Source: Clostridia bacterium
GTDB taxonomy: Bacteria > Bacillota > Clostridia > Oscillospirales > Acutalibacteraceae
Assembly (NCBI GenBank): GCA_017503785.1
Contig: JAFVSK010000002.1
Coordinates: forward strand, 1 to 64,000
Length of the DNA stretch: 64,000 nt
Direction: 5' to 3'
The translations under genes were made by a program, and so were the position numbers. The notes below the pieces were generated by a model. It did not search any database, was not told the origin of the DNA, and was given only the letters and a program-made list of their open reading frames with translations. Below are positions 43,401 through 50,518 of the stretch, one piece after another (the first letter of the stretch is position 1; each line of letters opens with the position of its first letter).

Positions 43401-43935
43401 TGATGACGTGAACTATTACGCCAAATACGGTGGCGGCGGTAGCTTTATTAACACGGTTACCCTGTCGCGCACGGAGCTGAACAACAAGGTGAAGACCTGG
43501 TTTGAAAACAACGTGCAGAACCGCTATCCCACCTATGTGATGCCCGAGGAGCAGTTTACGTTGAAAGACGGTGAGTTGCCGTTGCAGGCGCTGACCTACG
43601 ACGGTGACGGCTCGGCGGGTACGGGCGACAGTTGGAACTACGTGTTCTACACCAACTTCTATTACGTGGATAACCGCGGCAACAAAAAGCAGTTGACCGG
43701 CTATAACATGCGTTCGGCGCTGGGGTTGCGTTCGCACGCCTTCCGTGTGACGTACGATGCGGCGACCGACATGGTGACCATCACCACACAGGGCTGGGGT
43801 CACGGCGTGGGCTTGAGCCAAATGGGTGCCGTGGGGTACGCCAACGAAGAGGGCTGGAGCTACGTGCAAATTCTTCGCCATTACTTCTCCGTAACCGGCA
43901 GCACGGCGCATCAGGTAACGATGCCGGTGTGGTAA
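40453..43935 (+). CDS. CinA-pseudosortase-SpoIID multidomain membrane protein
   Basis: 1160 residues in one uninterrupted frame. Residues 1-412 are CinA: an N-terminal molybdopterin-binding-like domain (TGGLGPTEDDLTRE) and a C-terminal NMN amidase domain (ATAESCTAGLLSGRL). One membrane helix lies at 445-463. Residues about 470-705 match a class B sortase with Asn576 in place of the catalytic His (IYGNN) and Pro675 in place of Cys (LLTTP); Arg684 is kept. A Thr-rich linker covers 722-800. Residues about 850-1150 are a SpoIID-type peptidoglycan lytic domain with Glu872 and WGHGVGLSQMGA at 1115-1126. Predicted topology: CinA inside, the rest outside. No internal ribosome binding site was seen before Met439. 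RBS is AAAGGTGG. Confidence 0.88.
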   Translation: MNAEILTVGTELLLGDILNSNSQFLSRELAIYGIDTLYQSTVGDNRERLESTLEVALSRCDMVVLTGGLGPTEDDLTRETVAEALGLPLVLHKESEASILAYFEATGKEFTENNRKQAMLPEGCTVFPNHHGTAPGCAVEKDGKCVILLPGPPKELIPMFVNSVAPYLQRFSGETIRSHTIGVFGIPEAAIDERLHDLMEMHNPTVAPYAKSGEVLLRVTAKAANDEEADALCAPVIEQIRERLGAAIYGVDTGSLTETVVALLKEHEKKIATAESCTAGLLSGRLTEVPGVSQVFECGIAAYSPEIKRQVLGVPEAVLENQGAVSPETAGAMAVGARRVGGADIGIGITGVAGPEPSEGKEVGTVYVALADDRRVWVKKIFAGHGAEDREQIRNAATLYALDMTRRYLEAAPGVMAGGQLLEKVQQPSDAVTRKHFAMNGRRWIWLSAVVVIVLAALLIGYKGFLEPFLNEKEFDSLWAIYMQEQEVTDTDEVVEYPDGILSQFMSLYRVNQDVRGWLTVGNTSINYPVTLDPSEGYYNGRDFYKKTSAYGVPHLLSTVTLVPGKSNRSLVIYGNNPENGQMFSELAEYTKLTFLKKNPTIDFSTLYQENSYKIFAVVLVQDGDTSADAFDYTQDTFETEEDFLYYVAQLRRRSLFDTPVGVQEGDDLLLLTTPIEYSFKNARIVVAARRVRTGEEKANDLSKARANRTVVMPAVWQEMQGGTTATEQTTTTVESTTTELTSSSTTVTTTTVKKTTTTAKPTTTKPGTTTGKTTEHNEEGDQLVGETTTKPSTTTASRPSVTRPPDQAEDRVDALEGTVQGTVSEYEFMSYFALKNTNAAVTDPMQDKDGVLRPKTKEELQRAVTYIVKGELGSAKTMAASTEAQKAQAVVSYTYILWYNAYYQKPYTYALKPLDLSNQWDKKIYDAVGEVLGVKLLDITKTNVEDMLLQVTYSAATGGYSASSNRVWSGKLPYAQSVVSKYDDVNYYAKYGGGGSFINTVTLSRTELNNKVKTWFENNVQNRYPTYVMPEEQFTLKDGELPLQALTYDGDGSAGTGDSWNYVFYTNFYYVDNRGNKKQLTGYNMRSALGLRSHAFRVTYDAATDMVTITTQGWGHGVGLSQMGAVGYANEEGWSYVQILRHYFSVTGSTAHQVTMPVW

Positions 43936-43969
43936 AACAATTTATTCCTTTACTACGCTAAAGTTTTTG

Positions 43970-43998
43970 TTGACAAGCGGGGCTTTGTGTGGTATAGT
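43970..43998 (+). promoter_or_regulatory. Promoter of the aromatic amino acid operon
   Basis: TTGACA, 17-bp spacer, TATAGT. Predicted start near 44005. Confidence 0.85.
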
Positions 43999-44029
43999 TA
44001 TACCAATTCGTATTTCAAAGGTGTTTGCT

Positions 44030-44119
44030 ATGAAAAACCGCGTCTTTACAGCAGAATACGCCTACTTTAACTTTTACTTTTGCTTTAGCAATGGTAAGAG
44101 TGCTTTCTGCTGCCGGTAA
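44030..44119 (+). CDS. Phe/Tyr-rich attenuator leader peptide
   Basis: 29 residues with six Phe and three Tyr, seven of these nine in the ten-residue block YAYFNFYFCF. RBS AAAGGTG lies 6 nt before the ATG. The stop codon is followed by hairpin AAGGT/ACCTT (44123-44136), then a terminator (44156-44190), then aroF. CTGCTGCC inside the last codons (about 44108-44115) can pair with GGCCCGCAG of the terminator's left arm. A ribosome stalled at the Phe/Tyr block would leave that segment free to block the terminator; one that finishes translation would cover it. The peptide is read as a sensor of charged tRNA-Phe and tRNA-Tyr. Confidence 0.82.
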   Translation: MKNRVFTAEYAYFNFYFCFSNGKSAFCCR

Positions 44120-44155
44120 TTTAAGGTGAAAACCTTTGATAATCCTGTAACAACA

Positions 44156-44190
44156 GGCCCGCAGTGAAAGCTGCGGGCCTTTTAATTTTT
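44156..44190 (+). terminator. Attenuator terminator before aroF
   Basis: GGCCCGCAG, loop TGAAAG, CTGCGGGCC, then TTTTAATTTTT. It lies between the leader peptide and aroF, so it regulates read-through into the operon. Confidence 0.92.
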
Positions 44191-44206
44191 CTGGGAGGAA
44201 TAGACC

Positions 44207-45205
44207 ATGATTGCTGTAATCAAACAAGGAGTTCCTGCAGATCAGGTTCAAAATCTGATTGCGTGGCTGGAGACGCAGAAGGTTGCCGTGCATGTTTCCG
44301 AGGGCGAATATAACACGGTGCTGGGCTTGGTGGGCGACACCACGAACGTGGATATGGAGCTGCTGCAAAACCTGGAGATCGTGGAAAACGTGATGCGCAT
44401 TTCCGAGCCGTTTAAAAATGCCAATCGTAAGTTCCATCCGGAGGATACGGTGGTGGACGTGAGCGGCGTGAAGATCGGTTCGGGGAACTTTGCGGTGATT
44501 GCCGGCCCGTGCTCGGTGGAGTCGCGCGAGCAGATCATTGACGTGGCTGAGCAGGTGAAGGCGGCCGGTGCCACATTGTTGCGCGGCGGTGCTTTTAAGC
44601 CGCGCACCTCCCCCTACGATTTTCAAGGCTTGAAGGCCGACGGATTGGCGCTTTTGGAGGAAGCCAAAAAGGATACCGGTATGCCGATCGTTACGGAGAT
44701 CATGAATGCGAACCACCTCCCTTTATTTGAAAACGTGGATCTTATTCAGGTGGGCGCTCGCAATATGCAGAACTTTGAGCTGTTGAAGGAGCTGGGGCGT
44801 ATTCGGAAGCCGATTTTGCTCAAGCGCGGCTTGGCCAGCACCTTAAAGGAGCTGCTGATGAGCGCGGAATACATTATGGCCGGCGGTAACGAGCAGATCA
44901 TTCTGTGCGAGCGCGGTGTGCGTACCTTTGAAACCTACACCCGCAACACGTTGGATCTGTCGGCGGTGCCGATGCTGAAGGAGCTGTCGCACCTGCCTGT
45001 GGTGGTGGATCCCAGCCACGCCAGCGGCATCAGCCGTTTGGTTAAGCCGATGGCGCTGGCGGCGGCCGCTGCCGGTGCCGACGGCTTGATGATCGAAGTG
45101 CACAACAATCCTGCCAAGGCGTTGTGTGACGGTGCGCAATCGTTGACGCCCGAGCAATTTGCCGACGTGATGAACGGCGTTGCCAAAATTCGGGAGGTTT
45201 TATAA
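44207..45205 (+). CDS. aroF: 3-deoxy-7-phosphoheptulonate (DAHP) synthase
   Basis: 332 residues, type I-beta DAHP synthase with an N-terminal ferredoxin-like regulatory domain (about 1-68) and a TIM-barrel domain. GPCSVESREQI near 101, RGGAFKPRTSPY near 126, LLKRGLASTLKE near 205 and VVVDPSHASG near 265 carry phosphate- and metal-binding residues. It condenses PEP and erythrose 4-phosphate, the committed step to chorismate. RBS GGGAGGAA. First structural gene of the attenuated operon. Confidence 0.96.
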   Translation: MIAVIKQGVPADQVQNLIAWLETQKVAVHVSEGEYNTVLGLVGDTTNVDMELLQNLEIVENVMRISEPFKNANRKFHPEDTVVDVSGVKIGSGNFAVIAGPCSVESREQIIDVAEQVKAAGATLLRGGAFKPRTSPYDFQGLKADGLALLEEAKKDTGMPIVTEIMNANHLPLFENVDLIQVGARNMQNFELLKELGRIRKPILLKRGLASTLKELLMSAEYIMAGGNEQIILCERGVRTFETYTRNTLDLSAVPMLKELSHLPVVVDPSHASGISRLVKPMALAAAAAGADGLMIEVHNNPAKALCDGAQSLTPEQFADVMNGVAKIREVL

Positions 45206-45207
45206 GT

Positions 45208-46056
45208 ATGACGGTAGGCGTTGTGGGCTTGGGCCTTATTGGAGGTTCCTTGGCCAAAGCCTTAAAGGCCAACACCCGGCACACGGTGCTGGGCTGCGAT
45301 AAAGATGACAGCGTGCGGCAGTATGCCGAGCTGATCGGCTGTATTGACGGGGCGCTGACGGAGGAAACCTTGCCGCAGTGTGAGTTTGTGCTGCTGGCGG
45401 TGTATCCTACGGCAACCACCGAATACGTGGCGCGGCACGCACAGCATTTTGCCAAGGGTGCGGTGGTGATCGATTGCGGTGGCGTTAAGCGCCGTATTTG
45501 TGAGGCGTGCCGCCCGATTGCACGCGAACACGGCTTTACGTTTATTGGGGGCCACCCCATGGCCGGCTTGCATCGCTCGGGGCTCAAATACGCTTCGGCC
45601 GATCTGTACGAGGGTGCTTCTATGATCTTAACACCCGAGGATACGCGCGATATCGTGCTGCTGGAAAAGGTGACGGCGCTGTTGAAGGCGATGGGCTTCG
45701 GTTCGGTAACGGTGACTACCCCCGAACAGCACGATGAGATCATTGCGTTTACCTCGCAATTGGCGCACGTGGTGTCCAACGCCTACGTAAAAAGTCCGCG
45801 TGCGCAGGTGCACAAAGGCTTTTCGGCAGGAAGCTACAAGGATCTTACCCGCGTGGCCCGGCTGAACGAAACCATGTGGACAGAGCTGTTTTTGGAAAAC
45901 CGCGATAATCTGCTTGAGGAGATCGACACTTTGATTGCTTCGTTGGCGGAATATCGCGATGCGTTGGAAAACGGCGACGGTGAAACGCTGCGCGCGTTAT
46001 TGCGTGATGGCAGCGACCGTAAGGAAAGGATCGACTACGGAAATGGAAACCATTGA
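45208..46056 (+). CDS. tyrA: Prephenate dehydrogenase
   Basis: 282 residues. The NAD-binding motif GVVGLGLIGGSLAKAL starts at residue 3; GGHPMAG near 112 and TSQLAHVVSNAYV near 190 hold catalytic-region His residues. It oxidatively decarboxylates prephenate to 4-hydroxyphenylpyruvate for Tyr. No ACT domain, so feedback by Tyr is not obvious. Only 2 bp separate it from aroF. The aroB start lies inside its 3' end. Confidence 0.93.
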   Translation: MTVGVVGLGLIGGSLAKALKANTRHTVLGCDKDDSVRQYAELIGCIDGALTEETLPQCEFVLLAVYPTATTEYVARHAQHFAKGAVVIDCGGVKRRICEACRPIAREHGFTFIGGHPMAGLHRSGLKYASADLYEGASMILTPEDTRDIVLLEKVTALLKAMGFGSVTVTTPEQHDEIIAFTSQLAHVVSNAYVKSPRAQVHKGFSAGSYKDLTRVARLNETMWTELFLENRDNLLEEIDTLIASLAEYRDALENGDGETLRALLRDGSDRKERIDYGNGNH

Positions 46057-47101
46057 GGTTCGCGCTTCTCGTTGTTATACCATTGTTATTGAAGAGGGCC
46101 TGCTTGCTCGCACGGGTGAGCATTGCGCGCAGGTGCTGCACGGCAAAAAGGTGTTGCTGCTCACCGATGAAACGGTAAACGCGTTATACGGCGATACGGT
46201 GGAGCGTTCGCTGTGCGAAGCGGGCTTTGAGGTGGCACGGCTGGCTGTGCCGGTGGGCGAAGGATCCAAGAGCACGGCGGTGTATTTGCAGGTCGTGTCG
46301 TTCCTCGCTGCGAACGGCTTTACCCGCAGCGATGCCATTGTGGCGTTGGGCGGTGGCGTGGTTGGCGATCTGGGCGGCTTTTGCGCAGCATCGTATCTGC
46401 GCGGTATTGGCTTTGTGCAGATCCCTACAACGCTATTGGCGTGTGTGGACTCCTCGGTGGGCGGTAAAACGGCCGTGAACCTGCCCGAGGGCAAAAACCT
46501 GCTGGGGGCTTTTTATCAGCCGTGGCTGGTGCTGTGTGACCCGTGTGCGCTGCGCACGCTGCCGAAGGCGATCTATGCCGACGGCATGGCCGAGGTGATC
46601 AAGTACGGCATGATCCGCGACAGCGAGCTGTTTGCGCTGCTGGAGAGTGAAAAACTTCGGGATGCAGAGATCATTTCGCGGTGTGTGTCTATCAAGCGCG
46701 ACGTGGTGCAGGCTGACGAACGGGATCACGGTTGTCGGCAGCTGCTCAATTACGGGCACACCGTAGGGCACGCTGTGGAAAAATGCAGCAACTTCGGCAT
46801 TTCCCACGGCAGTGCGGTGGCGATCGGTATGGCGATCGTTGCTCGTGCAATGGTGGCGATGGGGACGATGGCCGCAAAGGATTGCGCACGGTTAACGGCG
46901 TTACTGAAAAAGCACGGACTGCCGACAACGTGCGATTTTTCCGCAGCGGCGTTGTACGAGGTGGCGTTGAGTGATAAGAAACGTGCCAACGATATGCTGG
47001 GGCTTATCGTGTGCCCGACCGTTGGCGACGGACAGATCAACAAAATTCCGGTGACGGCGTTGATGGAGTATATTGAGAAGGGGACAGCACCATGCAAGTG
47101 A
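46043..47101 (+). CDS. aroB: 3-dehydroquinate synthase
   Basis: 352 residues. NAD-binding segment GGGVVGDLGGFCAASYLRG near 96, metal-site stretches KYGMIRD near 185 and NYGHTVGHAVEK near 235, and SHGSAVAIGM near 253. It converts DAHP to 3-dehydroquinate. Start at the ATG at 46043, overlapping tyrA by 14 bp, with AAGGAAAGGA 12 nt upstream. It overlaps aroA by 10 bp. Confidence 0.95.
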   Translation: METIEVRASRCYTIVIEEGLLARTGEHCAQVLHGKKVLLLTDETVNALYGDTVERSLCEAGFEVARLAVPVGEGSKSTAVYLQVVSFLAANGFTRSDAIVALGGGVVGDLGGFCAASYLRGIGFVQIPTTLLACVDSSVGGKTAVNLPEGKNLLGAFYQPWLVLCDPCALRTLPKAIYADGMAEVIKYGMIRDSELFALLESEKLRDAEIISRCVSIKRDVVQADERDHGCRQLLNYGHTVGHAVEKCSNFGISHGSAVAIGMAIVARAMVAMGTMAAKDCARLTALLKKHGLPTTCDFSAAALYEVALSDKKRANDMLGLIVCPTVGDGQINKIPVTALMEYIEKGTAPCK

Positions 47102-48324
47102 CGGTAAGTGGACATACGCTGACCGGCTGTGTGGCGGTGCCTGCTTCTAAGTCGGTGGTGCATCGATTGCTGATCTGCGCCGCCTTGAGCGACAAGCCGA
47201 CGGTGCTTACCGACACGACACTGTCGCAGGATATTACCGCAACGGTGGATTGCCTGAACGCCTTGGGCGCAGAGATTTGCGTTGACGGTGACCGCATAAC
47301 GGTGCAGCCGATAACGGCGCCAAAAGACGAGGCGTTGTTGGATTGCGGTGAGAGCGGATCGACCATGCGGTTTTTGTTGCCGGTGGCAGCGGCGCTGGGC
47401 GGCGGTGCTGCATTGACGGGGCGCGGGAGGCTGCCGCAGCGGCCGTTATCGCCCTTGTATGAGCTGCTTTGTGAAAACGGATGCGAGTTATCGCCGCAGG
47501 GGACGTTTCCGCTAACGGTGGCGGGTAAGCTTACGGGTTGTCGATTTACGATCGACGGCGGGGTGAGCTCGCAGTTTATCAGTGGATTGCTGATGGCGGC
47601 GCCGTTGTTGGGTCAGCCTGTGGAGCTTTGCGTGACAGGAACCGTGGAATCGCGGCCGTATATGGATTTAACGGTGGCGGCGATGCGTCGCTTTGGTGTG
47701 ACGGTGACGGAAACCGAGAGCGGATTTGCCGTTTCGGGGCGGTATCGTTCACCGGGGACGGTGGCTGCTGAGGGCGATTGGTCGAATGCCGCGTTTTGGC
47801 TGGTGGCTGAGGCCATTCTACCGAAGGCATCGCTTACGGTGACAGGGCTGGATGAGCAGTCGCTGCAGGGGGATCGCGCTATCAAGGACTTGATCGAAGC
47901 GACGAACGGCTTACAAACGCCGCTGACGGTGGATGCGGCACAGATTCCCGACCTGGTGCCGATTTTGGCGGTGCTGGCGGCGGCAATTTCCGGGCGCAGT
48001 GTGATCGGCAATGCGCGGCGGTTGCGTATTAAGGAAAGCGACCGTTTAAGCAGTGTCCACGCGATGTTGACTGCACTTGGCGGTACGGTGTCGATGGGCG
48101 ATGATTTTCTGGTGATTGAAGGGACCGGCAAGCTGCGCGGCGGCACGGTGGATGCCTGCAACGATCATCGCATTGCGATGGCGGCGGCGGTGGCGGCGTG
48201 CCTCTGTGAGCAGCCGGTTGTGATAGAGGGCGCGGAAGCGGTGCGAAAATCGTATCCTCACTTCTTTGCTGAATTTTCCAAGAGAGGGATGAGCGTATGT
48301 CCTCCGTATTCGGGAGAAAACTGA
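47092..48324 (+). CDS. aroA: EPSP synthase (3-phosphoshikimate 1-carboxyvinyltransferase)
   Basis: 410 residues, slightly shorter than typical (about 430). PASKSVVHRLLICAAL (Lys for PEP binding), CGESGSTMRFLLPVAAA, the ESRPYMDLT segment, RIKESDRLSS and CNDHRIAMAAAVAA are all present. In the usual LGNAGTA-type motif the sequence reads CGESGST, as in class II-like enzymes. It adds enolpyruvyl to shikimate 3-phosphate. It overlaps aroB by 10 bp and aroC by 28 bp. Confidence 0.95.
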   Translation: MQVTVSGHTLTGCVAVPASKSVVHRLLICAALSDKPTVLTDTTLSQDITATVDCLNALGAEICVDGDRITVQPITAPKDEALLDCGESGSTMRFLLPVAAALGGGAALTGRGRLPQRPLSPLYELLCENGCELSPQGTFPLTVAGKLTGCRFTIDGGVSSQFISGLLMAAPLLGQPVELCVTGTVESRPYMDLTVAAMRRFGVTVTETESGFAVSGRYRSPGTVAAEGDWSNAAFWLVAEAILPKASLTVTGLDEQSLQGDRAIKDLIEATNGLQTPLTVDAAQIPDLVPILAVLAAAISGRSVIGNARRLRIKESDRLSSVHAMLTALGGTVSMGDDFLVIEGTGKLRGGTVDACNDHRIAMAAAVAACLCEQPVVIEGAEAVRKSYPHFFAEFSKRGMSVCPPYSGEN

Positions 48325-49361
48325 AGATCAGTATTTTCGGACAATCACACGCCGAGGCCATTGGCGTGGTGATCGACGGCTTCCCTGCGGGCTTTGCGGT
48401 TGACCGCGAGGCGCTGCAAGCGTTTATGGCGCGCCGTGCGCCGGGAAACAACGCGTTTTCCACGCCGCGCAAGGAAGCCGATGAGGTGGAATTTCTTTGC
48501 GGCTTGGTGGACGGCGTGACCTGCGGTGCGCCTATCACGGCGGTGATACGGAACACCAACACGCGGTCGGGCGATTATCGGGAGCTGTTTGATCAGCCTC
48601 GGCCGTCGCACGCCGATTATCCTGCCGATATTCGCTATGGCGGCGCACAAGACGTGCGCGGCGGTGGGCATTTTTCGGGACGGCTTACGGCGGCGCTGTG
48701 CGTGGCAGGCGGCTTGTGCTTGCAATATCTGGAAAAGCAGGGTGTTGCCGTGGGTGCGCACATTGCAGCCATCGGGGGCGTGAAGGATACGCCGTTTGAT
48801 GCGGTGCACGTGACGGCCGGTGATTTCCCAAAAGGAACCTTTGCTGTGTGTGATGCGGCCGCCGGTGAACGGATGCGGGCAGCGATCGAAGCGGCGCGCA
48901 GCGAGGGCGACTCCGTGGGTGGCGTGATCGAATGTGCCGCGGTGGGGTTGCCTGCCGGTGTTGGTGATCCAATGTTTGACGGCTTGGAGAACCGTTTGTC
49001 GCAGGCGGTGTTTGGTATTCCCGCAATACGCGGCATTGAGTTCGGCAACGGCTTTGAGGCGGCAACGCTGTATGGGTCGCAGAATAACGACTGTTACTAC
49101 GACGATAACGGCACGGTGAAGACCTACACCAACCACCACGGCGGTGTGCTGGGCGGCATCAGCACCGGTATGCCGCTCTTGTTCCGTGTGGCGGTGAAGC
49201 CCACGCCGTCGATCGGCAAGGAGCAGCAAACGTTGAACCGTCGTACCGGGCAGGTGGAGCCGCTGGTGGTGCGTGGACGGCACGATCCGTGTATCGTGCC
49301 GCGTGCGGTTGCGTGTGTGGAAGCGGCATGTGCCGTTGTGTTGTGTGATTATTTACTGTAA
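48297..49361 (+). CDS. aroC: Chorismate synthase
   Basis: 354 residues. It makes chorismate from EPSP using reduced flavin. GQSHAEAIGVVIDG at the N-terminus, RPSHADYPADIRYG near 101, GGGHFSGRLTA near 122, and RHDPCIVPRAV near 325 are signature motifs with the catalytic His and Asp. Start at 48297 with GAGAGGG upstream, inside the aroA end. Confidence 0.96.
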   Translation: MSSVFGRKLKISIFGQSHAEAIGVVIDGFPAGFAVDREALQAFMARRAPGNNAFSTPRKEADEVEFLCGLVDGVTCGAPITAVIRNTNTRSGDYRELFDQPRPSHADYPADIRYGGAQDVRGGGHFSGRLTAALCVAGGLCLQYLEKQGVAVGAHIAAIGGVKDTPFDAVHVTAGDFPKGTFAVCDAAAGERMRAAIEAARSEGDSVGGVIECAAVGLPAGVGDPMFDGLENRLSQAVFGIPAIRGIEFGNGFEAATLYGSQNNDCYYDDNGTVKTYTNHHGGVLGGISTGMPLLFRVAVKPTPSIGKEQQTLNRRTGQVEPLVVRGRHDPCIVPRAVACVEAACAVVLCDYLL

Positions 49362-49375
49362 GGAGGATAACCGTT

Positions 49376-50518
49376 ATGGGAATTGAGCAATTGCGCGAGG
49401 AGATCGATGCGATCGATAAACAGCTGGTGGAGCTGTTTGTAAAGCGCATGGGTGTTTCGGCTCAGGTGGCCGATTATAAAAAAGAGAACGGGCGCTCGGT
49501 GCTGGATCCGTCGCGCGAGCGGCAGCTGCTGGAGCGCGTGTCGGAATTGGCCGGCGAGGAGCTGGAGTCGCAAACGCGCGTGCTGTATAATTTGATCCTC
49601 AGCTTGAGCCGTTCGTATCAAAATCATCGGTTGGGTTTTGACAGCGCGCTGCTGGAAAAAATCCGTGCCGGTATTAACGATACCGCCAAGGTGTTCCCTG
49701 AGCGGGCATTTGTGGCCTGTCAGGGCGTGGAGGGCGCGTATTCGCAGCTGGCGTGTGATAAGCTGTTTTCTGCCGCAAACATTATGTACATGAATTCGTT
49801 CGAGGGCGTGTTCAACGCCGTGGACAAGGGCTTGTGCCGTTACGGTGTTCTGCCGCTGGAAAACAGTTCGGCCGGTTCGGTGAATCAGATCTACGATCTG
49901 ATGCTGAAATACAAGTTCCATATCGTGCGCAGCACGCGGTTGCATATTTCGCACGTGTTATTGGCGAAAAAAGGCGCAAAACTGGAAAATATTAAAGAGA
50001 TCTACTCGCACGAGCAGGCTATTCAGCAATGCAGCAGCTTCCTGCAGGGCTTAAAGGGCGTGCAGGTGAACGTTTGCGAAAACACCGCCATGGCGGCCAA
50101 GGCCGTGGCCGAGAGTGGCCGCGATGACGTGGCGGCGATCTCGTCGGAATCGTGTGCGGCGCTGTATGATCTGGAGATCTTGGAAGAGGCGCTGCCGAAC
50201 GTGGACAACAACTACACGCGGTTTATTTGCATTGCCAAGCCGTTGGAGATCTATCCCGGTGCTCAGCGTACCAGCTTGATGCTGGTGCTGCCGCACAAGC
50301 CGGGTGCGTTGCACAGCATTTTGTCGAAGTTCTATTCGTTGGGTGTGAACCTGCTCAAGCTGGAAAGCCGCCCGATTCCCGGCCGTGATTTTGAGTTTAT
50401 GTTCTATTTCGATATTGAGGTGTCGGTGTATTCCGATGCGTTTGAAAACCTGCTGTCGCAGCTGCAGGCCGAGGCGGATAAGTTCCAGTATCTGGGCAGC
50501 TATACCGAGGTTGTGTGA
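49376..50518 (+). CDS. pheA: Bifunctional chorismate mutase/prephenate dehydratase (P-protein)
   Basis: 380 residues. AroQ-type chorismate mutase at about 1-88 (LREEIDAIDKQLVELFVKRM), prephenate dehydratase at about 107-290 (GVEGAYSQLA, LPLENSSAGSVNQIYDL, and catalytic TRF in NNYTRFICIAK), and an ACT domain at about 298-375 starting LMLVLPHKPGALHSIL, the Phe-binding feedback site. It makes phenylpyruvate for Phe. RBS AAGGAGGATAA. As the only mutase visible here it may also supply TyrA. Confidence 0.95.
   Translation: MGIEQLREEIDAIDKQLVELFVKRMGVSAQVADYKKENGRSVLDPSRERQLLERVSELAGEELESQTRVLYNLILSLSRSYQNHRLGFDSALLEKIRAGINDTAKVFPERAFVACQGVEGAYSQLACDKLFSAANIMYMNSFEGVFNAVDKGLCRYGVLPLENSSAGSVNQIYDLMLKYKFHIVRSTRLHISHVLLAKKGAKLENIKEIYSHEQAIQQCSSFLQGLKGVQVNVCENTAMAAKAVAESGRDDVAAISSESCAALYDLEILEEALPNVDNNYTRFICIAKPLEIYPGAQRTSLMLVLPHKPGALHSILSKFYSLGVNLLKLESRPIPGRDFEFMFYFDIEVSVYSDAFENLLSQLQAEADKFQYLGSYTEVV

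Noticed and set aside
41767..43935. Separate sortase-SpoIID gene starting at Met439 of the fusion
   Set aside because: No Shine-Dalgarno sequence precedes this ATG and the frame is continuous with CinA; kept as a caution under the fusion finding.
44030..44190. T-box riboswitch before aroF
   Set aside because: No T-box sequence or specifier stem is visible; the short peptide plus terminator explains the leader better.
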